Shown here one piece after another: positions 9,444-18,667 of a stretch of DNA of 64,000 nt (the stretch's first letter is position 1; each line of letters begins with the position of its first letter). The notes beneath the pieces were generated by a model. That model searched no databases and was not told the origin of the DNA. It worked only from the letters and a program-made list of their open reading frames with translations. This DNA is from Pseudalgibacter ostreae. Its GTDB lineage: Bacteria > Bacteroidota > Bacteroidia > Flavobacteriales > Flavobacteriaceae. The translations under genes and the position numbers were made by a program. The stretch is from positions 1-64,000 of the forward strand of contig NZ_JBHMFC010000013.1 of the NCBI RefSeq assembly GCF_042427585.1, in the 5' to 3' direction.

Positions 9444-9588
9444 AACAGTATGTTTAGCCCCGATAATTGTCTTTCGACTCCGCTCTTGATACATTCTATC
9501 CTTTTTTGTGTTTTTACCAAACAAATAAAATAGCGGATAGCGGGATTAGCTTCAAATAATATTTTTTAACTTCTAATTACGCTAATAT

Positions 9589-10902
9589 TTAAAGGTCGAA
9601 CCCAATATTAACGCCTAACTTCTTAGCTATAATATTAGTAATACGTTGTTTAATCTCTGGTATTTTAACCGAGCTTAAAACATTATTACTGAAGGCGTAC
9701 ATTAAAAGCGCTTTGGCTTCTTTTTCAGGAATCCCTCTAGACCGCATGTAAAACATAGCGGTTTCATCTAATTGACCAATGGTACACCCATGAGAACATT
9801 TCACATCATCTGCAAATATTTCCAATTGGGGCTTAGTATTTAAAGAAGCTTTATCACTTAACAAAATATTATTATTCGCTTGAAAAGCATTTGTTTTCTG
9901 TGCCAATTTTTCTACTAGAATTTTACCGTTGAAAACGCCTGAAGCACTATCATTAAAAATACCCTTGTAATCCTGATGGCTTTCACAATTTGGCTCGATA
10001 TGGTGAACCAATGTATTATGATCAACATGTTGTTTACCACCAATAATTGTTACTCCTTTTAAGGTTGAATCGATACGCTCTCCATTTTGATAAAAATTAA
10101 GATTGTTTCGTGTTAATTTACCTCCAAAAGAAAACGTATGCACCGATGCAAAACTTTCTTGTTTTTGTTCAACAAAAGTATTGTCTATCAATGACGCATT
10201 GTACTGGTCGTTTTGGATTTTATAATAATCTACGATAGCACGTTTATTTGTATAAATCTCGGTGACACTATTCGTGAGCACTGGATTTTCTGTTAAACTT
10301 TGATGACGCTCAATAATTTGCACATGGCTATTCTCTCCAACCACAATTAAATTACGTGGCTGCAACAGGGTTGCAGCTTCATTTCCTGTTGAAAAATGAA
10401 GAATTTGAATAGGTTTATCTACCAGCTTATTTTTGGGTATATGAATGTAAGCGCCCTCACTTGAAAATGCAGTATTTAGGGACGTTACACTATCTTTAGT
10501 TGCTACTTTATTGAAATAGTTTTCAATAATCAAACGGTATTTTGGTTTATTCAATGCCGAAGACATCAAACAAACATCTAAACCATCATGTGTGGTTTTA
10601 GATAAGTGTGATGCATATTTTCCATCAATAAACACAATATTATAGGTGTCGATATCATGTATAAAATATTTTTTAACATCTCGGTACTCTATATTATTCT
10701 CTTTTTTTGGGAATATGCTATAATCTTGTTTTAAAACACTATTTAAAGACGTATACTTCCAAGCTTCATCTTTTCTAGTAGGAAAGCCTTTTTCTTCAAA
10801 TATTTTCATAGCATTCGACCTAACACCGTGAATATACGTGTCTACTTCGACGTTATTCTCAAACGCCATAAAGGATGATACTAATTTTTCTTTTAAATCC
10901 AT
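9589..10902 (-). CDS. sufD: SufD scaffold subunit
   Basis: The 437-residue protein pairs with SufB in the SufBC2D scaffold. The N-terminal helical part contains RKDEAWKYTSL, typical of SufD. The central right-handed beta-helix has FGGKLTRNNLN, and the C-terminal part has CSHGCTIGQLDETAMFYMRS with the conserved histidine region. The order sufC-sufD-sufS on one strand supports the call. Start chosen at MDLKEKLVSSF. Confidence 0.96.
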   Translation of the reverse strand: MDLKEKLVSSFMAFENNVEVDTYIHGVRSNAMKIFEEKGFPTRKDEAWKYTSLNSVLKQDYSIFPKKENNIEYRDVKKYFIHDIDTYNIVFIDGKYASHLSKTTHDGLDVCLMSSALNKPKYRLIIENYFNKVATKDSVTSLNTAFSSEGAYIHIPKNKLVDKPIQILHFSTGNEAATLLQPRNLIVVGENSHVQIIERHQSLTENPVLTNSVTEIYTNKRAIVDYYKIQNDQYNASLIDNTFVEQKQESFASVHTFSFGGKLTRNNLNFYQNGERIDSTLKGVTIIGGKQHVDHNTLVHHIEPNCESHQDYKGIFNDSASGVFNGKILVEKLAQKTNAFQANNNILLSDKASLNTKPQLEIFADDVKCSHGCTIGQLDETAMFYMRSRGIPEKEAKALLMYAFSNNVLSSVKIPEIKQRITNIIAKKLGVNIGFDL

Positions 10903-11034
10903 TTTGTTCCGTTTTCAGTTATAATCTCAGTCTTCACATAAATGAACTATGAGGAGTGAACTGTGTACTCTTTATTAAACTTTAGAATCTTTTGTTTTGA
11001 GTGAGCTTTTTGTCACCCCTATTAAAAACCAGCA

Positions 11035-11793
11035 TTATTGGCCAGCTTCAGCTTCTTCTTTAACCCAATCATACCCTTTTTCTTCAAGCTCGTGAGCTAA
11101 TTCTTTTCCGCCAGACTTTACAATACGTCCGTTATGCAAAACATGTACAAAATCTGGAACGATATAATCTAACAAACGTTGGTAATGCGTAATTATTAAC
11201 ACGGCATTATCTTTGCTTTTTAGTTTATTCACACCATTTGCAACGATACGAAGCGCATCGATATCCAACCCAGAATCTGTTTCATCTAGAATCGCTAATT
11301 TCGGCTCTAGCATGGCCATCTGAAAAATCTCATTTCGTTTTTTCTCACCGCCCGAGAAGCCCTCGTTTATGGATCTGGACAAAAACTTTCTGTCAATTTC
11401 CAATAATTCCGATTTCTCACGAATCATTTTAAGCATATCCTTAGCTGGCATATCTTCTAAACCTTTTGCTTTACGGGTCGCGTTAATGGCTGTTTTAATA
11501 AAGTTAGTTACAGAAACACCAGGAATCTCCACAGGATACTGAAACGACAAAAACACCCCTTTATGGGCACGTTCTTCCGCCGCTAGCTCATCAATGATTT
11601 CCTCGTTGAATTGAATACTTCCTGCAGTTACTTCGTACTCTTCTTTTCCAGCTATAACAGATGCCAACGTACTTTTACCAGAACCGTTTGGTCCCATTAT
11701 GGCATGTACTTCTCCAGCTTTTATCTCAAGATTTATGCCTCTTAAAATAGCTTTATCTTCAACACTTGCGTGTAAATTATCAATTTTTAACAT
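11035..11793 (-). CDS. sufC: SufC ATPase of the Suf scaffold
   Basis: The 252-residue ABC-type ATPase drives conformational change in SufBC2D. Walker A is GPNGSGKST (near residue 35). The Q-loop is SFQYPVEIPG. The SufC-type ABC signature is GFSGGEKKRNEI, Walker B is LAILDETDSGLD, and the H-loop is IITHYQRLL. It has no membrane partner, as expected for SufC. A lipoprotein gene separates it from sufB. Confidence 0.97.
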   Translation of the reverse strand: MLKIDNLHASVEDKAILRGINLEIKAGEVHAIMGPNGSGKSTLASVIAGKEEYEVTAGSIQFNEEIIDELAAEERAHKGVFLSFQYPVEIPGVSVTNFIKTAINATRKAKGLEDMPAKDMLKMIREKSELLEIDRKFLSRSINEGFSGGEKKRNEIFQMAMLEPKLAILDETDSGLDIDALRIVANGVNKLKSKDNAVLIITHYQRLLDYIVPDFVHVLHNGRIVKSGGKELAHELEEKGYDWVKEEAEAGQ

Positions 11794-11876
11794 ACTTCTT
11801 ATTTAAATCTCAATATTAAAATACCTAATTCCAATACTCGTAAAAAATGGAACTCGTTTTTTGGTTGCTCAATTAT

Positions 11877-12254
11877 TTACTTCTGTACCTTGTATGCCTC
11901 CTGCCTTTTGGGTTCGGACACCTTTACAATTTCTTTTATTTCAACTCGAAATGGCCAGCCTTCTTCATGGTCTGGTTTCGAAACAATGTGTCCTCGAATT
12001 TCCACAGGAACCATATCGGTTGCTTCTTTTTTATAGCGCTGTACTTCTTGCTCCAGTTTATGCATGTTCTCATCGACTATCACGCCATAAATCTCGGAAT
12101 TCGTTTGTAAAACAGCAGCATCTGAATAATATATAAACTCGCCCTTCAAAAGCGTTAACTCATCTTTTTGCTGTGCTACCTCTACAGCTTTATCTTTATT
12201 TTTACAGCCTATAAATGCCATAAAAACGAATGCTATAAAAAGTGTTTTTTTCAT
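11877..12254 (-). CDS. hypothetical lipoprotein embedded in the suf operon
   Basis: The 125-residue protein has a lipoprotein signal with lipobox FIGC and lipidated Cys17, followed by a charged linker. The rest is a compact beta-rich domain with MVPVEIRGHIV and FRVEIKEIVKV, which may be an OB-like fold; I cannot prove the fold. It is on the suf strand, 35 bp after sufB and 83 bp before sufC, with no sign of its own terminator. An exported lipoprotein inside a cytosolic Fe-S operon is unexpected. Function unknown. Confidence 0.82.
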   Translation of the reverse strand: MKKTLFIAFVFMAFIGCKNKDKAVEVAQQKDELTLLKGEFIYYSDAAVLQTNSEIYGVIVDENMHKLEQEVQRYKKEATDMVPVEIRGHIVSKPDHEEGWPFRVEIKEIVKVSEPKRQEAYKVQK

Positions 12255-12289
12255 TTTTAAAATTCGAGTTTATTTTTCTTTAACCATTT

Positions 12290-13738
12290 CTATCCAACAC
12301 TTCCTTCTAAACTTATTTCCAACAGCTTTTGGGCTTCTGCAGCAAACTCCATAGGAAGTTTGTTCAACACCTCTTTACTAAAGCCGTTAACAATTAATGC
12401 GATAGCTTTCTCTGTATCGATACCACGCTGATTACAGTAAAATATTTGGTCTTCTCCAATTTTACTGGTGGTAGCCTCGTGCTCTATTATGGCTGTTTTG
12501 TTTTTTGCTTCAATATATGGAAAGGTGTGCGCTCCACATTCGTTACCCATTAACAAACTATCACATTGTGAAAAATTACGTGCATTTTCTGCTCTCGCGC
12601 TAATTTGAACTAAACCACGATAGCTATTTTGCGATTTCCCTGCAGAAATCCCTTTTGAGATAATTGTTGATTTCGTGTTTTTTCCCAAATGTATCATTTT
12701 CGTACCTGTATCGGCTTGCTGATAATTATTGGTTACGGCTATAGAATAAAACTCGCCTACCGAGTTATCGCCTTTTAGGATACAACTTGGGTATTTCCAT
12801 GTTACCGCAGAACCCGTTTCCACCTGTGTCCAAGATATTTTTGCATTTTTCTCGCATATCCCTCTTTTTGTCACAAAATTAAAAACGCCACCGGTTCCTT
12901 CTGAATTTCCTGGAAACCAGTTTTGAACCGTAGAATACTTAATCTCGGCATCATCTAAAGCGATAAGCTCTACCACAGCAGCATGCAATTGGTTTTCATC
13001 TCGGCTTGGTGCCGTACATCCTTCAAGGTAACTTACATAGCTTCCTTCATCGGCAATAACCAAGGTTCTTTCAAACTGACCCGTTCCAGCTTGGTTAATC
13101 CTAAAGTAAGTAGACAGTTCCATAGGGCAACGCACCCCTTTAGGAATGTAACAAAAAGACCCATCACTAAATACGGCAGAATTCAATGCGGCATAAAAAT
13201 TATCTTTTTGAGGCACTACGGTCCCTAAGTATTTTTTAACGAGGTCTGGATGCTTTTTTATAGCTTCAGAGATACTCATAAAAATAATTCCTTTCTCCCC
13301 AAGTGTTTTCTTAAAAGTTGTAGCAACCGAAACAGAGTCAATTACGACGTCCATAGCCACACCTGCTAACTTTTTTTGTTCATCCATTGAAATCCCTAAT
13401 TTAGCAAAAGTGGCTAACAATTCGGGGTCAACCTCATCAAGGCTATCATATTTAGGCTTTGAGTTGGGAGCAGAATAATATGAAATTCCTTGAAAATCTG
13501 GTTTTTTATAATTCACATTTGCCCATTCCGGTTCCTCCATTTCCAGCCAGGCCCGATAGGCCTCCAGTCTCCAGTCCGTCATCCATTGTGGTTCCTCTTT
13601 CTTTTTGGAAATAGCACGCACAACATCTTCACTCAAACCATTTGGGAACGTATCTGATTCTATATCTGTATAAAAACCATATTCGTATTCTTTGGTTTTT
13701 AATTCTTCACGTAAGTCATCCTCGGTATACTTCGACAT
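12290..13738 (-). CDS. sufB: SufB scaffold subunit
   Basis: The 482-residue protein is the core scaffold on which nascent Fe-S clusters form. Strong SufB landmarks include IDSVSVATTFKKTL, SDGSFCYIPKGVRCPMEL, SYLEGCTAPSRDENQLHAA and VQNWFPGN. Near the C-terminus are CGAHTFPYIE and EHEATTSKIGEDQIFYC, the Glu/Cys region needed for cluster binding. The length is standard. It starts 15 bp after sufA ends. Confidence 0.98.
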   Translation of the reverse strand: MSKYTEDDLREELKTKEYEYGFYTDIESDTFPNGLSEDVVRAISKKKEEPQWMTDWRLEAYRAWLEMEEPEWANVNYKKPDFQGISYYSAPNSKPKYDSLDEVDPELLATFAKLGISMDEQKKLAGVAMDVVIDSVSVATTFKKTLGEKGIIFMSISEAIKKHPDLVKKYLGTVVPQKDNFYAALNSAVFSDGSFCYIPKGVRCPMELSTYFRINQAGTGQFERTLVIADEGSYVSYLEGCTAPSRDENQLHAAVVELIALDDAEIKYSTVQNWFPGNSEGTGGVFNFVTKRGICEKNAKISWTQVETGSAVTWKYPSCILKGDNSVGEFYSIAVTNNYQQADTGTKMIHLGKNTKSTIISKGISAGKSQNSYRGLVQISARAENARNFSQCDSLLMGNECGAHTFPYIEAKNKTAIIEHEATTSKIGEDQIFYCNQRGIDTEKAIALIVNGFSKEVLNKLPMEFAAEAQKLLEISLEGSVG

Positions 13739-13753
13739 AATTCTTTCTTATTT

Positions 13754-14083
13754 TTATAATGAAAACGATTCGCCACAACCGCAAGTACGATTGGCGTTTG
13801 GATTATTAAAAACGAAACCTGTCCCGTTTAATCCTCCCGAATATTCGAGGGTGGTTCCTAATAAATATAAAAAACTTTTTTTGTCCACAATAATTTTTAT
13901 GCCATTGTCCTCAAAAACTTTATCTTCTTCTTGATTTCCTTTATCAAACTTTAATTCATAAGACAAGCCAGAGCAACCACCACTTTTTACACCAACACGT
14001 ACAAAGTCGGCAGTAGGGTCATAGCCATCGTCTTTCATAAGCTCAATAACTTTTTTTTTAGCTGTTTCAGAAACTTTTATCAT
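13754..14083 (-). CDS. sufA: A-type iron-sulfur carrier (SufA/IscA/ErpA-like)
   Basis: The 109-residue protein is an A-type carrier that moves assembled clusters to target proteins. The three conserved cysteines are Cys37 in SGGCSGLSY and Cys101 and Cys103 in TCGCGESF. It is the first gene of the suf operon, preceded by 538 bp of non-coding DNA that probably holds the operon promoter. The name sufA is used from context; sequence alone cannot separate SufA from ErpA or IscA. Confidence 0.93.
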   Translation of the reverse strand: MIKVSETAKKKVIELMKDDGYDPTADFVRVGVKSGGCSGLSYELKFDKGNQEEDKVFEDNGIKIIVDKKSFLYLLGTTLEYSGGLNGTGFVFNNPNANRTCGCGESFSL

Positions 14084-14621
14084 ATTTTTTTAATTAAATT
14101 TAGTTATGGCTTAATTATTTTTTATTAAGACAGTTTCTAAATAGGATACAAATATACAATATAAGTCATGCATTACCATAGAACCTTACATTAAATTAGC
14201 ATATACCATTATAGCTTTTTGCTATCGATAAATTTGATTAAATCACATTAAAACAGACTTTTTTTCGTCAAAGAGAGGGAATATTGTAAAAAAACAGGCC
14301 AGTATTGAGTAATTTTAAGCAAATTTTTATGCCTTTTTAAAATACAACATACTTCACTAGTTTAAAAATGAAAAAAAAAAGCTTGTAATTTTTAATTCAT
14401 ATCAGACTTGACAAACAAATGTACCAAGGTAGATTACTTAGTTCTTTATCAAAATTCATTCAAAAAAAAAAAAACACAGACTCATTCTTCATGATGCTTT
14501 AACCTCATTATAACAACCGTAAACCTTACTGCTTTAGCAAAAACTGAAGCGACACTAAAAACATAACAATTCTTATGCAAACTCGTTAGCTAAAACAAAA
14601 ATAGCTTCTTATTTTTGCAGC
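14084..14621. other. 538-bp divergent intergenic region (suf / thiL)
   Basis: No gene is supported. The region is very A/T-rich and has several homopolymer A tracts, the longest 13 A at 14462-14474. A minus-strand -7-like element (TATATTTG at 14149-14156) could serve the suf operon, but I found no -33 element at the right spacing. A plus-strand TATTTTTG lies just before thiL. I see no riboswitch-like structure, although one upstream of thiL would have been plausible. Confidence 0.55.
14610..14617 (+). promoter_or_regulatory. -7 element close to the thiL start codon
   Basis: TATTTTTG fits TAnnTTTG and ends 4 bp before the thiL ATG. Only an imperfect -33 (GTTAG around 14585-14589) is present. 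If used, the transcript would have almost no leader. Low confidence because such A/T-rich matches are frequent. Confidence 0.35.
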
Positions 14622-15662
14622 ATGATAGAAGATAAAAATCAATCCCGTACAGATTTAAGTGATTTAGGTGAGTTTGGCCTTATCGACCACTTAACCAAAA
14701 ACCTTCAAATAACACACGACTCCACCATTAAAGGGATTGGAGATGATGCAGCAGTACTCAAGTTTAACAACAAAAAAATAGTGGTCACTACAGACATGCT
14801 TGTAGAAGGCGTACACTTTGATTTGAGCTACATGCCTTTAAAACATTTGGGCTACAAGGCTATAATCGTAAATCTATCTGATGTTTACGCCATGAATGCA
14901 AAAGCTACCCATGTAACGGTTTCTATCGCCGTATCCAATCGCTTCCCCCTGGAGGCCTTAGAAGCTTTATATGAAGGTATTGAAACCGCCGCTAAACTAT
15001 ACAATGTTGATGTAGTAGGTGGCGACACCACATCGTCTACCACAGGCTTATTGATTTCGGTTACCGCCATTGGAGAAACAGACCATGAAGTGTACCGCTC
15101 TACTGCAAAGCCAGGGGATCTATTAGTGGTTACTGGAGATTTAGGAGCTGCCTTTATGGGACTGCAAGTACTAAAACGAGAAAAAGAAGTTTACAAAGTA
15201 AACCCTAACAATCAGCCAGACCTTGAACCCTACACTTATATTATAGAACGCCAATTAAAACCTGAGGCCCGCCAGGATATAGTGAAATTACTAAAAGATC
15301 TAGATGTAAAACCTACCGCCATGATTGATATTAGCGACGGCCTTTCTTCTGAGATTATCCACATTTGCAAACAGAGCCAAGTAGGTTGTGACTTATACGA
15401 AGACAAAATACCTCTAGACCCCCAAGTTATTTCTACCTGCGAAGAGTTCAATATCGATAGCACCACCGTAGCCTTAAATGGAGGAGAGGATTACGAGCTC
15501 CTATTTACAATTCCTCAAGAGGATTTCCCTAAAATTAAAGGAAATCCTAACGTCTCGATAATCGGACACATGAAAGAAGCTTCGGAAGGTCTGCATTTAA
15601 TCACACGAGCAAACACAAAAATCCCTATAAAAGCCCAAGGATGGAAAAATTTTGAATCCTAA
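14622..15662 (+). CDS. thiL: thiamine-monophosphate kinase ThiL
   Basis: ATP-dependent phosphorylation of thiamine monophosphate to thiamine pyrophosphate, the last step of the pathway. The 346 residues carry the PurM/ThiL-type signatures GIGDDAAVL, TTDMLVEGVHFD, VVGGDTTSS, MIDISDGLSSE and NGGEDYELLF, in that order and with aspartates intact. It stands alone: no other thiamine gene is near. It is divergent from the suf operon. Confidence 0.96.
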   Translation: MIEDKNQSRTDLSDLGEFGLIDHLTKNLQITHDSTIKGIGDDAAVLKFNNKKIVVTTDMLVEGVHFDLSYMPLKHLGYKAIIVNLSDVYAMNAKATHVTVSIAVSNRFPLEALEALYEGIETAAKLYNVDVVGGDTTSSTTGLLISVTAIGETDHEVYRSTAKPGDLLVVTGDLGAAFMGLQVLKREKEVYKVNPNNQPDLEPYTYIIERQLKPEARQDIVKLLKDLDVKPTAMIDISDGLSSEIIHICKQSQVGCDLYEDKIPLDPQVISTCEEFNIDSTTVALNGGEDYELLFTIPQEDFPKIKGNPNVSIIGHMKEASEGLHLITRANTKIPIKAQGWKNFES

Positions 15663-15838
15663 CTCATAACATCCTAAAGTCACTTGACTGAAGCTTTTTC
15701 TTCAAAAGCAGAACAAGACCAATTCAGCTGCGTCATAACACATTTAAGCCCTTTAAGTGTTGAGATAAGTGGAGCGAACCCATAAGAGGACTCCAATATA
15801 GATCCAAAAAAGGCATCCATCGGTATAGGGCGTTGCTT

Positions 15839-16105
15839 TTAATACACTGAATTAGACATCACCTTTTCGTTGGCACGTTCCATTTTCTTATTATAAACAC
15901 GCTCTAACGTAGCATTGATTTCCTTAAACTTAGATGTAAGTTCAATAAGGTCTCCGTTGCTATTTGTTGTAAGTTGTTTTTTACAGTTTTTACATGTATA
16001 CTCCTTGACATGATTGGTCACTTTTTTTGTAACCTGATAATCATGCCCTAAGAGACTACAATACATAGCAGGGATAAAAGCAGGTTTTTTAGTAGTATTT
16101 TTCAT
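15839..16105 (-). CDS. small zinc-ribbon-like protein, hypothetical
   Basis: The 88-residue basic protein has a likely metal site formed by Cys16 and His21 (CSLLGHDY) and Cys38/Cys41 (TCKNCKKQ). This resembles small DUF1660-type zinc ribbons sometimes seen in phage or host genomes. A helical, lysine-rich C-terminal half follows. The start is the ATG at 16103-16105. It lies between thiL and the hydrolase gene with no evident operon. Function unknown. Confidence 0.6.
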   Translation of the reverse strand: MKNTTKKPAFIPAMYCSLLGHDYQVTKKVTNHVKEYTCKNCKKQLTTNSNGDLIELTSKFKEINATLERVYNKKMERANEKVMSNSVY

Positions 16106-16163
16106 TGTGGTTGGTTTAATGTCGTATAAACATACATGTTTTATTTATAAACACGACAAAAAG

Positions 16164-16943
16164 CTATATTTTTTCGATGAAATGCATTATATTTCGTGCA
16201 AACCTATCCTTGTTCTCTATATGGCTCATATGCCCATCAGGAAACTCTACGAACCCCACATCTTTATGCCCGACCTCATCTACCAAATCCTCAAAAGATA
16301 AAATCGGATCTTTTTTACCCACCATCATTACTTTCTCACAATTAGGTGTATCCAAAACAAAACCTCTATCCGTTCTTATTTTCATGCCTTCCAATGCTGC
16401 AAGAACACCCTGCAAAGACATCTTTAACGCTTCATTTTTCAATAACTCGATTTCTTTAGAAAAAAATCGCCTATTCTTAGGTCTAAATAAATTAGCAATA
16501 GCCAGTCTGATAAACATTTTATGATTCTGTTTCACAGCTAAAATGGCCCTCTCACGATTTTGCCTTCGAGCTTCGCTATCTGCCCTAGAGGTAGAATTAA
16601 GCAAACAGAGCCCCATTACTTTATAAGGATATTTTTCTGCATACGCGAGCGCCACATACCCCCCCATAGAATGCCCAATACATATAGACTTAGAAATCGT
16701 TAAGTGTTCCAGAACAGCTTCTACGGCATCGGCCATCAATTCCATCGTGTGGATATTGCCCAAACACCCCGTCTGGCCATGCCCTAATAAATCCACACAA
16801 ACAACACGATTACGTTTTGAGATTTCAGAAATAAAAGGCTCCCATATTCTTGAAGTCTCTAAAAAACCATGCAAAAAAACGACAGCCTTCCCTTTGCCTC
16901 TATCGGTAAAAAAAATATCGATGCCCTTATATGGTAAAATCAT
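16164..16943 (-). CDS. alpha/beta-fold hydrolase
   Basis: The protein is 259 residues from the ATG at 16941-16943 (MILPYKGIDIFF); an in-frame ATG 11 codons upstream is less likely. It has the complete alpha/beta hydrolase set: oxyanion-hole FLHGFLETSRIW, nucleophile elbow GHSMGGYVA, acid in VGKKDPIL and the catalytic His in FPDGHMSHIE. Such proteins include esterases, lactonases and C-C bond hydrolases; the substrate cannot be told. No signal peptide, so cytosolic. Monocistronic by appearance. Confidence 0.9.
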   Translation of the reverse strand: MILPYKGIDIFFTDRGKGKAVVFLHGFLETSRIWEPFISEISKRNRVVCVDLLGHGQTGCLGNIHTMELMADAVEAVLEHLTISKSICIGHSMGGYVALAYAEKYPYKVMGLCLLNSTSRADSEARRQNRERAILAVKQNHKMFIRLAIANLFRPKNRRFFSKEIELLKNEALKMSLQGVLAALEGMKIRTDRGFVLDTPNCEKVMMVGKKDPILSFEDLVDEVGHKDVGFVEFPDGHMSHIENKDRFARNIMHFIEKI

Positions 16944-17083
16944 AAAACTAGAATTGAGGTACAAAGATATAAGCATAGTTTTAATAAACTAAACAAATCA
17001 ATTTCTAAGATTTAATAGATTTTGATCATACTCATAATTTTCAATGAATGTTTCCGACTAAAGCTTAAATTCTAGTTTAAGAA

Positions 17084-17923
17084 ATGGCAGAACAACACAT
17101 CTCATCACTAACCTATAATAATGTTTTTTCTTTAAGCGTGATTGATTTTGAAAAAGCATGTACGATTAGTAAACCTGAACAAATAGACACCTATAGCATC
17201 TATTGGATAAAAGACGGAAAAGGGACTTATAGTATCGATTTTGAAAGCTATACTTTCGATGGTCAAGTTTTATTCTTTTTATCACCAGGACAAGTGTTTT
17301 TAGTAAATTCTGAAAAAATTAAATCTGCATACAAGCTCTCATTCACATCAGATTTTTACTGTATTCAAACGCATGACAAAGAAGTGGCTTGCAATGGACT
17401 ACTATTTAATAATGTTTACCAAACACCTTCTATAAAACCCAATGAACAAGATTCCAGAAAGCTAAATGCTATTATCAAAAATCTTATAGAAGAGTTTAAT
17501 AATGACGAAGCTGCCCAATACGATATGCTACAGACCTATTTAAAGCAATTTATCATTTATGCCGTTAGAATAAACAGCAATTTTAAAGTTGTTAAAGACG
17601 ATACTGAAACCAAACTTTTTAAAGACTTCAGCACTTTGGTGGAGATGAATTACAAAACTATGCACGCCGTTTCAGATTACGCTTTACGATTGGGGGTTTC
17701 GCCAAAAACCCTGTCGAAACATTTCAAAAAGGCAGGCAAAGGGACTCCTAGTAACTATATAAAAAAAAGGATTATTTTAGAAGCAAAGCGTCAACTTTTA
17801 TACAGTAGTGACTCTGTAAAAAGCATTGCTTACAGCTTAGGCTTTAATGATGCCGCATACTTTACGCGTTTCTTCACTAAATTAACGTCCAAATCGCCAC
17901 TTCTATTCAAAAAAGAACAATAA
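17084..17923 (+). CDS. AraC-family transcriptional regulator
   Basis: The 279-residue protein has an N-terminal cupin-like ligand/dimerisation region (about 1-160, with YSIYWIKDGKGTYSI) and a C-terminal pair of helix-turn-helix motifs (about 185-279). The HTHs are AVSDYALRLGVSPKTLSKHF and the AraC signature VKSIAYSLGFNDAAYFTRFF. It ends 166 bp before the AhpD-like gene on the same strand and may regulate it, since AraC regulators often act on neighbours. The ligand is unknown. Confidence 0.92.
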   Translation: MAEQHISSLTYNNVFSLSVIDFEKACTISKPEQIDTYSIYWIKDGKGTYSIDFESYTFDGQVLFFLSPGQVFLVNSEKIKSAYKLSFTSDFYCIQTHDKEVACNGLLFNNVYQTPSIKPNEQDSRKLNAIIKNLIEEFNNDEAAQYDMLQTYLKQFIIYAVRINSNFKVVKDDTETKLFKDFSTLVEMNYKTMHAVSDYALRLGVSPKTLSKHFKKAGKGTPSNYIKKRIILEAKRQLLYSSDSVKSIAYSLGFNDAAYFTRFFTKLTSKSPLLFKKEQ

Positions 17924-18089
17924 AGCAAACAACATCATATTGCTCTACTTCTTTTAGCACTCTCCACAGTTTCTAATACAGGATAAAGTACGCTATCCAA
18001 TCATTAGGAACCTTTGTCCATTTTTTTAAGGCACGTTAGCACGCATCTTTGCATAGCAAACAAGAAAGTATAATTAAAAATTATCAACT

Positions 18090-18635
18090 ATGAGTACACG
18101 AATTAAAACTTTAAACCCAGAAACAACTAGCGGGCCATCTAAAGAATTATTTGACTCCGTTCAAAAAAAGTTGGGTTTCATTCCTAATTTAATAAAAGTT
18201 CTAGGAAACTCACCAGCCACACTACAGACCTATTTATCATTAAGCGACCTTACTGCAAGTGGCAATTTCAGCAATAAATATAGAGAACAACTGGCACTCG
18301 CTATAGCAGAAGAAAACAAGTGCAACTACTGTCTATCTGCACATACTGCTATTGGAAAAATGAACGGCTTAACCGAAGAACAAATAAAACAAAGCAGAAG
18401 AGGTTTAGCAGACGACGCAAAAGCACAGACTGGATTAGAATTCGCAAAAATTATTACAGCAAATAGAGGACAAGTATCTGATGATGACATAAAAACCATT
18501 AAAGCTGCTGGATATAACGATAGCGATATCTTAGAGATTGTATTACATGTTGTTTCTAACACGCTTACCAATTATGTAAACCATATTGCCCAAACCGAAG
18601 TAGATTTCCCTAATGTTGAAGCAGGTACATTTTAA
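18090..18635 (+). CDS. carboxymuconolactone decarboxylase / AhpD-like protein
   Basis: The 181-residue protein has the CMD/AhpD active-site motif EENKCNYCLSAHTAIG: Glu75, redox pair Cys78 and Cys81, and His85. This pattern marks peroxidase-type members, which reduce peroxides through a Cys-Cys couple. The N-terminal segment with LGFIPNLIKVLGNSP is also typical of peroxidase-related relatives. It is 32 bp upstream of the cupredoxin-like gene, so both are probably one transcript, perhaps under the AraC regulator. Confidence 0.9.
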   Translation: MSTRIKTLNPETTSGPSKELFDSVQKKLGFIPNLIKVLGNSPATLQTYLSLSDLTASGNFSNKYREQLALAIAEENKCNYCLSAHTAIGKMNGLTEEQIKQSRRGLADDAKAQTGLEFAKIITANRGQVSDDDIKTIKAAGYNDSDILEIVLHVVSNTLTNYVNHIAQTEVDFPNVEAGTF

Positions 18636-18667
18636 AATCAAATTATTAACCATAAATCATATTAAAA

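Noticed and set aside
11847..12136. two overlapping plus-strand frames between sufC and sufB
   Set aside because: Both overlap the minus-strand lipoprotein gene, which has a proper lipobox and fits the operon direction.
14149..14156. TATATTTG on the minus strand as the suf promoter -7 element
   Set aside because: No TTG lies 17-23 bp upstream of it; such A/T-rich octamers are common here, so I did not list it as a promoter.
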